A stretch of DNA of 64,000 nucleotides, taken from Congeria kusceri. Lineage: Eukaryota > Mollusca > Bivalvia > Myida > Dreissenidae. The stretch is from contig CM051033.1 of NCBI GenBank assembly GCA_027627225.1, forward strand, positions 13,378,058-13,442,057. The letters are read 5' to 3'. A program made the position numbers and the translations under genes. The notes beneath the pieces were generated by a model. The model ran no database searches, had not been told where the DNA came from, and worked only from the letters and a program-made list of their open reading frames with translations. Positions 55,663 to 64,000 of the stretch are shown piece by piece (the stretch's first letter is position 1; each line of letters starts with the position of its first letter).

Positions 55663-57213
55663 GAACCAGTACCATTACTTTAACGCACCGTTGTTGTGAC
55701 TTATTTCTCTTTAACAGTATTTATTCTTCTGTTAAAATATGCAATGTGCAAGGTGGACACTTGGTTGAAATGATTATTCCCTGACAGCGTGTCTCCAGGG
55801 TATTGTAATGTATCCCGATCCCAAATTTCTTGACACATTCGAATGTTCAGCAGATCAAAGACAAGTGCATAGTCAGTCTCAGCTTTTGTCGAAATCGCGA
55901 ATGCATTCTGTATTTATTACGGGCGACTAGCCTTTAAATGGAATTTACTTTCTTAGAAGTTGCATGACCTATATAAATTGAATTGGATAAAATTGTAAAG
56001 CGTGTGTAAGGCGTTAAAAGTTCACGACCATGACTTAAAGTCAGAAAGGCCGCAAGAAATATTTGAGAATAACGTGTGGTTAATGAATTGTCATCAGTTG
56101 AAATGGACGAAATTATAAAGCAATTGTAACGTACATGTTTGAATAGAATACTACTGTAATTTTTATGATCATTTTAAAGTCGCATGTATCAAATAGTGTT
56201 ATCAAATAGTGTTCAAATAGTGTTGACCATACAACAATGTATGATAAACCGACAGACTGATTACCGGTAGTTAAGTGAAGGCGCCACTTTTTCTTTCTCT
56301 TATACTTATATTTTATCTAAAATTGGAACTGGAACTTATTTTAACTATGCTCCGTTCTAAATCGGAACTTCTTTTTCCACTTCTTTTTCCGTTGTTTATG
56401 GGTAGTTTAACAACGATAATTTTGTTCTTTGTCTATATAAAAAGTAGCGGGTATTATGTTAATATTTTCGTTCAGCCTTGGCAGCTTCCACGTTTCTCAG
56501 CCTCGCATGATCAACTTGATCTTTATCCAACACTCACATGATATTCTCTATAGATAATAGCATTACGTTTTACAAACCTCTATTCCATTAGTATGTAGAA
56601 CGTTATAAAATACCTAGCCGTGTTCGTTGTTTTTGTTTGTATACGAGTTTAGGAGTAATTACTTCACAACATCAAGGTTTATGTGAACGAATAATAAGTG
56701 TGTGAAATCAACCCTCGTTTAAGATAGTGGACACAAATTGAAAAGTAATGCATAAATTGCTTAAGAAACTGATTACCGATTGCAATGAGATTACTTGCGA
56801 ATTTAATTAAAATTAGGTAAGTGCACTTTATAGAGCACTTTTTAGCGCAAAATGCTCAGTACGAATCAATGTTGATAGCAACCTATGTCAGGTGGAACAT
56901 ACTATTATTTTCATTTCGTGTTTATTAGTGGGAATGTTTAATTACATTACACTTGTATATAAAATAAATGTTATTTATGAATGCTTAACTATGTTTTTTT
57001 GGCCTTGACCGGACACCTATGGACCTTATTCATTCACGAAATACGCCGTCTTGTCGAGTTTAAATCCATACTGCCATGGCTAAATTCAACCTCCGCGCAG
57101 AGATTTAATTGTGTCCCTAGCATAGCTCAATGTTAAATCCCTGTCGGCCACGTGACCATAGACAAACACTTGGCGCAATATAAAATCGTGGACAAGCACA
57201 TGATAAAAACATG
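55663..57213 (-). other. Segment inverted between copies A and B (B orientation)
   Basis: Left junction ttctacgttgtc|gaaccagtacc; right junction ataaaaacatg|ctacgcagtaat. In A the same ends read ttctacgttgtc|catgttttt and ggtactggttc|tacacagtaat. No extended homology at the joints is visible. Confidence 0.9.
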
Positions 57214-57556
57214 CTACGCAGTAATTGGGCACAAATATGTGTGCACGATTCTACAATTATACGCATATAAATGTTTAACGATGCATTATCTCAAAATCAG
57301 GAAGGTACGAAATGATCTTTATTAACAAGTAGATTATATTACTAATATAGCAGGAACGATGTGTACAAGTTATTTGTAAATTGTAAACACACTAATAAAT
57401 TCGGGTCACTATCGCATTTTTTAAAATGTTAAACACTTTAGTTTAATTCATTATTTGGATTTATTTTATTGTAATCTATATTTACTTATTATTATACATT
57501 AATTTCGTACTACGAATACTTTGAAGCATACTGCATCTTTAAAAAAAAATACATAA

Positions 57557-57756
57557 CTAAGTAAAATGAATAAATGTATGTTTTGCATTTATTTTATTTC
57601 CAATAACATAAAACAATTCATTAACTGTTGCAATAGCAATGTAGGGGGAGCGAATGCAGGTTGATGTTACGAACAGTATTCGGGACGATGTCTCCGCGCT
57701 AACCCCTCCAAGGCAGGAACCACCACCGAAAGAATCGTCGCTGAAATAAGCATACT
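57557..57756 (-). pseudogene. Copy B secreted-protein gene, exon 5
   Basis: Reads YAYFSDDSFGGGSCLGGVSA, then ETSSRILFVTSTC. The acceptor AG is kept (ttcgttttacag). The frame ends at 57557, earlier than in A because of the 2-base indel. Three codons differ in length or kind from A at the start, but the frame is kept. Confidence 0.4.
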
Positions 57757-58369
57757 CTGTAAAACGAACGTTGGCATATTTTAACGGACATCAAGGGTCT
57801 TATTCACAAATGTTTGAATTTACAAAAACATGACATAAATGTCTGTAAACTTCTAAATAAAAGCATCTGTTTGGTATAGGTAAAACATTTCGAAATCGCC
57901 AATTTGCCAATCTGTGATCGGGTCCGTTTAACACCAAAAACAACCGATCTACACTCAACAAAATGTTAAAGTGTCAGACATAAAACCCAGCTAATAATGG
58001 TTTCATCAAAACTGGAAAACAAACTTGGATATGCATTTTAAAATTATATTTAAAAAAATAAAGAAAAAAACAAAAGTAAATTAACATTTTAATCATCAAT
58101 AAAAGATGAACATTTGAAAAAATTATCAAAAACTATTGTTCTATTGAATATATGACCCTGTAATATTCTTGTTGAGTGTATTTCGAGAGATTTTCGTTCC
58201 GCGGTTAATAATGTAATAAATTATTTATTCGTTTATAGTATTTTTTGTCATATAATCCGGAGCCCCTACGAAGTTTGAAATATGAACACCTATAGAAGAT
58301 CTAGATTAACATGTATTTGTACTTTGTGAAAAATTAAATTGAAACAGCTCAAGCGAGAAAAAAGATCAC

Positions 58370-58465
58370 CCACTTCCGGTGCGTTTCCCATGTTACTTCC
58401 GGTTTACTGGAGCGCTCGTTGGCAGATCGTATCAAGGTCAACGGTGAGTCGCAGAAAGGGGTCAT
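58370..58465 (-). pseudogene. Copy B secreted-protein gene, exon 4 with nonsense codon
   Basis: Same splice sites as A. The codon for Glu in LQETG is TAA here (LQ*TG), and one Ala is Val. The stop falls about 15 codons into the exon, so the copy B product would lose exon 5. Confidence 0.5.
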
Positions 58466-58770
58466 CTACGGATCAAGTAAGCAGATATGTGGTTAACACT
58501 TGTTGTCCCAGGTCATTTTCAAGCGGGTAGATTTATCTTACAACGATATAACTAAAATACACGCACTTGGCTTTTACCTATTAGCACCATTTTATTCGTG
58601 AAAAATAATACCACAAAACGAAAAAGTTACTTAGAAACACTTTAATATAAATGATTATATAGTTCCAATTGCTAAAAATACTGGCTGCAGTTAACATTCG
58701 AGAACATAACCAGAAAATGCATGTCGTAACCGTGATGAATTAGCAAGTCAAACTGTGAAAAGATACTTAT

Positions 58771-59039
58771 CAGTTCCCGTATCCACAAAGCGCCTTACGG
58801 AAGAAAACGTAAACTTTCTTTATTTTTTAAATTCCTTATGTCTCTGGCTTTTCATGTAAAGTCTTTTTTTATTAATTTTAAAATGTTTTTAACCAATAAA
58901 TACTGCTTAAATGTTTAGCATTATGCCAATTAATTTATTAATCATTGGATTTAACACATAAAATTTTATCTAAAAATTTCACTTAAGTACAACTACAAGA
59001 TAAGATTTCCTTTAGGAGCTTTGTGAATACGGACCCTTA
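58771..59039. mobile_element. MITE (complete in copy B)
   Basis: Left end cagttcccgtatccacaaag, right end ctttgtgaatacggaccctt; these ends pair over about 18 bases. Same family as 30066-30337 and 45684-45905. Confidence 0.7.
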
Positions 59040-59221
59040 GAGCTATGTTAATGTAACGATATATCTAATGTGTCCACTGCAAGGTAAACATTATCGACAG
59101 GGTTTGACACAATTTTCTAACTGCTAGCTTAAGAAGTCTTTAAATAAACTTTTTTAACTTGTTCGATTAAATAACCGTTTGTTTTGACAATATCTGGATC
59201 TACTAGGTATACTGATCGAAC

Positions 59222-59290
59222 CTTGTGGATCCATCCCGGCTGCCTCAAGTTCAGTGAGCATTTCCTCGCGATCGATTATTACATTGGTGC
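59222..59290 (-). pseudogene. Copy B secreted-protein gene, exon 3
   Basis: Identical splice sites; one Met to Ile change (NVII in place of NVMI). Open, but part of a copy with a stop in exon 4. Confidence 0.45.
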
Positions 59291-61175
59291 CTGTGCAAAG
59301 TAAAAAAATAAATCAATGACGTCAGAGATAATAATCATGACGTCAGGGGTAAAATTATCAGACATTCACAAAACCAAACCAGAATATCAACGTCATGTTG
59401 TGGATAATTCGATGTATTTAATGTAGTGCGCCCACTCACGTATGGCTTCTTGTTCCTGAAGAAATTCTCTCAATAAACATTTTACTTATATACTAATCAA
59501 AACTCCTAACGCAACACATGCAAAGTTCCATTAAATACATAGGAAAACTCATGGAAAGAACAAGCATGGTCACCATTCCTTTGGACACGGTGACCACTTT
59601 TGTTCTTTGCATGCCACGGAGATGCACTGCGGTACTGAATGCAAGAGGGGGACAACAGTAATTTACCTGTGTGATTTTTTATTACGCCCCTTGTGCGCGT
59701 AATTGAGACATGCCTCATTGTGTACCCTTTTCGGCACAATTTTACTATCGGAACATGTTTGCATATCAGTATATCGTGTTTTGATTACTTTGTATGTTAC
59801 TATCTTTGTAATGTAGTAAAAGTAGCCTGGAATATGTGATGCGTTAAGAGTTTTGATAAGTATAGATATAAATACGAATGACGTCATAATTTCACATATG
59901 GTCGATAACTGAGCAATGAATATCATTGTTCTATCTTATTTGCTTTTTGTTTCAAGGGATAGAGAAACCATTAAAATTGGTAAGTGTTACCATCGATTTA
60001 AATTTTTTAATCAAAAGTAAAAATGAAGTATTCGTTAGAAGAAAAAACTTCGGAAACTTGCATTGGATTGCTGCGAACATAGGTCTAAATTATTCGTCGA
60101 GTTTTTTGAAGTCCTAAAATACAAAAAACATGAATCAAGGGTCGTATTCTAGAAACATAAGTGAAATTTTATCATTAGCTTTTTAAGATCATTTTTCTTA
60201 AGCATTTTATTTCTCGTATACGTGAATTTTTGCTAAATGTACACTAATTTTCAGCTTAATTGGATTCATTAATTTATATAACATTTCAAAAATATTACCT
60301 TACAAAAATTAGAACAAGTGAAAATACGACTCTAGGAGAGAAAAAAGAAAAAGCGATAAAATCAAACTTAAACAGACAACAAACTGAATATTAATGTGTT
60401 AGATGAATTTCAAACAAATTGTCAGAAACTATTTTATATGAATTTATCAATAGAAAGTATTTTAATAATTATTAATATCAAAAAAATTTAATTACTAAAT
60501 TAAGTATTACATATTCTACTTATAAACTACATATAATATCGTCTACACTATAGATAGACATCCAGAGTGATCAGGTGCCTATCTAAAACTGATCAAGAGC
60601 TGTTAAAACCGGTATGCCAATCTGGAATATTTTCAGAGTAGTGCCATAACTTCAGTTCCTGAGGGCGAAATGGCTGATTGAAGAACTTTACTAGGTATTA
60701 TGCCCCCAAAACAGTTTTATTAAACATGGAGAAGATCCAATGATAAGTGTTGGACCTTGGAAAGAATGTAGTCTACTGACCGACCCACCGACCGACATTT
60801 GCAAACTAAAATGTACCCCGCCATATTCGACGTGTGTGGGGGAGCTGGTAATAATCATAGACATATCAATCGGACTATTTTTTGTTAAAAAACACTCGCC
60901 CTCATCTCCTACCGACAGACATTTTGCAAACCATTATAACCAAATATAACCAGCCATCTTCGACGGGGGCTGGGAGTGGGGTTGGTGTTGGTAATAATCA
61001 TATAAGTATCAATTAGACTATTTGTTGTTAAAAAACTGGCCCTCATCTCCTACCGACAGACCGACCAACATTTGCACACCAATATAACAACCCATCTTCG
61101 ACGGGGTGCGGGGGGGGGGGGGGGGCTGGTAAAACTCATAGAAATATCAATTGAACTACTTTTGTTAAAAAACAC

Positions 61176-61244
61176 TCGCCCTCAACTCCTCGGCCATCTT
61201 CATAACGTCTGGGCAGGAAGACTCAAGCAGCTTGATGATTTGTC
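61176..61244 (-). pseudogene. Copy B secreted-protein gene, exon 2
   Basis: Identical to exon 2 of copy A, including the weak donor. Confidence 0.45.
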
Positions 61245-61712
61245 CTGAAAACAAACGGTTTGAAAACTGTATAAAGAGAATGCGTTATAACGGAATATAC
61301 TATTCCTGTTTACACATAATATATCATAAAAGGCGTATATAATGATAAGCGAATAAAAATCTATGTTTAATCCGAAAGCATGCATCATATGAAAGCAGAC
61401 GGTTTGAAGTTTCACTTGAGGTTTTAATCATTTGCTATTGTTTAGTAATGTTATTATTGCTTACAACGCGACTGCGGTGTTTTCTATCCATAAAATGGTG
61501 CCCACAACGTATTGCATTTCATAAGACATCATTGCTGACAACGATGATATTATATCCCGGCACGCCGAAATATGTATCGGGTGTAAAATGCGTGTACAAT
61601 GAGAATGGAATGCTGAAAACATGGTCAATTATTGTTTAATTAAATCCACATTAATCGATTGTGTTGTGGTTCATATGAACGTTTGTCGATATATAACTGT
61701 ATCTTAATACTG

Positions 61713-61934
61713 AGGCCTGTCGTGGGGAACCGGGGATTAATGCATGTGCGTAATGTGTCGTCTCTTATTAGCCCGCACAGGCTAATCCGGGACTACACTT
61801 TCCGCCTACAGTGGATTTATGTTGAGAAGAGACATTCTTGAAACAGAAAATACCATAAAAGCAGAAAGTGTCGTTCTGGGTTGGCTTGTGCGGACTGCAC
61901 ATTCTGATAAGTCCGAGATTTCCACGTCACGCCT
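61713..61934. mobile_element. Palindromic MITE, copy B
   Basis: Duplicate of 48562-48783 with a handful of base changes; it was already present before the segmental duplication. Confidence 0.8.
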
Positions 61935-62895
61935 CACACTAAATTTATATCCTTAAAACTGCACCATCATTCACACTGTATACTTGCTGTCGTCATGGGT
62001 CGAATCCTGGTAAATGGTCCAAGAATGGCATTTGGCAAACAGGGACGCAACTATTTTCAGAAGAAAAAATAACACACTAAAGATCTGAAGGACAACCAGT
62101 AAGATTATGAATTAAATCCTTTTTCACGTCGGAGTTTGTTTTTAAAAATATTTTTAGAACAATCGTATACTGTCAATCTCATTAAAATCATCTCCATTCT
62201 GACGCTACTATATTATCCGCTGACTGGATCTGATGATATCGCATTAGGGGTCACGTTCACATGATCTTTTGTCCGGAGTCAATCGAAAGTTGCCTTCAAA
62301 ATGTTGAGGTATACCTTATATATATCGGAAGGTTTCTTGAACGTGACCTGTTATACGATGCCTTCAGATCCTAACAACGTTAGGATTTGATTTTAATGAG
62401 ATTGGTATACTGTATGAAAACAATGTTAATAATGATTTAAAGCGCATGAACTATGTCTTAAATAATACTTTTAAAATTCCAAACAGAAGAAACCACAAAT
62501 GAAATAAGAAAATAAAAAGAATATTTATAGTACGTCACACAAATAATTATGAAGTTTTTATGGCTTATTACCATAGCTCCTGCGACTACAGCGAAAATAT
62601 ACCGAACCAAAACAAAAACTTTAGTTAAGTACATGCAAACAGTAACGTAAGAGATGTACACGCATAAATACATGTGGTTATCGTATAAAATCGTTCTACT
62701 TTCGAAATTCGGCCTGTTAATCCCAGTAGATTCATAAGACAAACTGATACAAGAAAACAGAAGATTTAAGTCAATTATATTCAAACGTTTGAAAACTATC
62801 TAGATAAAAAACAAAAATATGTGCAGTATATATTCAGCATATATTAAAAAATTACAAACATTATCTGTACTTGAAACCTTGATACAGTAACTTAC

Positions 62896-62970
62896 ATTCC
62901 ATAATTGCGTAGGGCCACGCTGTCTTGCCACTTTCCTCAGACTGGAACGCAGATTTCAAAGACGTCGTCA
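62896..62970 (-). pseudogene. Candidate alternative exon (1b), copy B
   Basis: As in copy A; Gly to Ala and Met to Ile changes. Splice sites kept. Confidence 0.3.
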
Positions 62971-63892
62971 CTGTATATAAACGATGCAAAAATTGTGACA
63001 TATTGCAGTCATATTTACATTTATTTTTATTTAAGCGGATGGGCCGCTTTGCTTTTCAGTTGGTTTAAACATACTGAAATAAAAATGCGTCCAAAATCTG
63101 TTTATTCACTTTTTATAAACGGTTATCTAAAATTGCAAAAAATGAAAACTGCATTTAAAAATCGCAGACAAAATCTTGAAAATTGGTGATGAACGGTAAC
63201 TTTCTGTCGGACGCTAAACAGCGTCATGCAACCGTATATTCTTTGTAATGTTCATTTTCGTTGAAGAGTTGCTGAACTTTAAACCAAACTCAGCCACGTG
63301 TTGTAAAAGATTGTATTATAACGTACATGTAGTCGTATGAAATGACGTGGCGATTCAAAATATAGCATAATTGTGAAATAGTTACTCGAACGTACACACA
63401 CACACTTTATTTCATGCAGTAGAATAATGTGTTTGGAAACTAGTGCAATAAGACAGACAATTATTGCAACATCACAATGTAATTATTTACATACCGTTTG
63501 TTATCTAGGATAATATACATTATATATTTATTCGGTATATACAGATTAAGAATAGTTATTAAAACGCACTTAACTACAACCTTTCAAGTCAAGTCAAGGT
63601 CAAAAAATCATTTGTAACTCAAGCCATGCATGACAAAAGAATAAAAACTTTTAAAGAATTTGCAAAATAAAAACTGCCATAATTATGATAATATCTATTA
63701 TTTTCTAGTGTTTTGAAGTTGGCAAACGGAAAATAACTGTATCAAAATTATACTTGTAATAAGACAGATTATTTGATCGAGTAAAAATGTGTAAATCGCC
63801 ATTTTGCTTGCATCTAAATGCAGGAGTCTGCATCTATTGAAATCTCCGAAATAAAGTAAATTGCTGTGTAAAAACACAGTAACATTACTAAC

Positions 63893-63989
63893 CTGGATGA
63901 TGGTGTGTTCGCTCCACCGAGTTGCCGGGAAAACAAGTGACTGATGACGCCATGCAGAGGCCAAGAAATCCAACTATTGCGAATCTCAT
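63893..63989 (-). pseudogene. Copy B secreted-protein gene, exon 1 (signal peptide)
   Basis: Starts at the ATG at 63989, 11 bases before the window ends. Same signal peptide as copy A with Leu to Ser in MASLVTC. Just inside the intron there is an extra sequence of about 22 bases (ctgtgtaaaaacacag palindrome) not found in copy A. Confidence 0.5.
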
Positions 63990-64000
63990 GCTGAACAATG

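Larger units (their letters stand above)
54631..64000. repeat. Segmental duplication, copy B (runs off the window)
   Basis: Partner of 41333-50829. The alignment is still good at the last base of the window, so the true duplication is longer. Differences include a deletion at the end of the AGCTCACCTGA repeat, the inverted block 55663-57213, an extra 140 bases at about 57778-57918, an extra 165 bases at about 58996-59160, and a 90-base loss near 60326. Confidence 0.9.

Noticed and set aside
1..64000. rRNA genes, LTR retrotransposons, integrated viruses
   Set aside because: I saw no rRNA core sequences, no long direct terminal repeats with gag-pol motifs, and no capsid or envelope-like frames.

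Overview
This is eukaryotic nuclear DNA: AT-rich, with split genes, Pol III tRNA genes and many transposable elements. The best guess for the source is a bivalve mollusc, probably a dreissenid mussel such as Dreissena. The grounds are a palindromic repeat (8215-8470, with relatives at 19098, 48562 and 61713) that I associate with dreissenid sequence, the AGCTCACCTGA...TCAGGTGAGC repeat with about 165-bp internal monomers (12455-14235, 53722-54759), a tRNA-derived SINE with a Deu-like core (7806-8121), a Mab-21/cGAS-like gene relic and a Mutator-like transposase relic. The species call is recognition from memory, not a search result.

Layout. 0.5-3.4 kb: a rhodopsin-type GPCR gene on the minus strand, split between TM2 and TM3 by a 5'-truncated CR1/L2-like retrotransposon. 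3.5-8.5 kb: mostly non-coding, with short tandem duplications, a SINE and a palindromic MITE. 8.6-9.7 kb: a broken Mab-21-domain gene; a second fragment of the same C-terminus lies at 15.0 kb beside a dead LINE (15.3-18.4 kb) that carries an 11-bp target duplication. 19-20.8 kb: a minisatellite and two inverted-repeat MITEs. 21.3-34 kb: a tRNA array of tRNA-Asp(GTC, minus), tRNA-Glu(CTC) and tRNA-Arg(TCT) units with conserved spacers. It is interrupted by a 7.6-kb L1/Tx1-like element sitting in the oligo-T terminator of the first tRNA-Glu, and by a small LINE fragment. 35.2-41.3 kb: a nearly full-length but decayed CR1 element on the minus strand with ORF1 (12-residue repeats, coiled coil, esterase-like domain, zinc knuckle), endonuclease and reverse transcriptase. 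A 421-bp polyadenylated retro-insertion is nested inside it.

41.3-64 kb: a direct segmental duplication. Copy A (41.3-50.8 kb) and copy B (54.6-64.0 kb, running off the window) are about 13.2 kb apart and closely similar, but a 1.6-1.8 kb segment inside is inverted between them. A 3.8-kb unique stretch with a dead Mutator-like transposase separates them. Each copy contains what I read as a small five-exon gene on the minus strand for a secreted protein: a signal-peptide exon, three short phase-1 exons and a terminal exon. Copy A is open throughout; copy B has a stop codon in exon 4. I do not recognise the protein family.

No operon-like organisation is present. The only genes likely to work today are the better tRNA genes and possibly the copy A secreted-protein gene; the GPCR may be intact on other chromosomes that lack the insertion.
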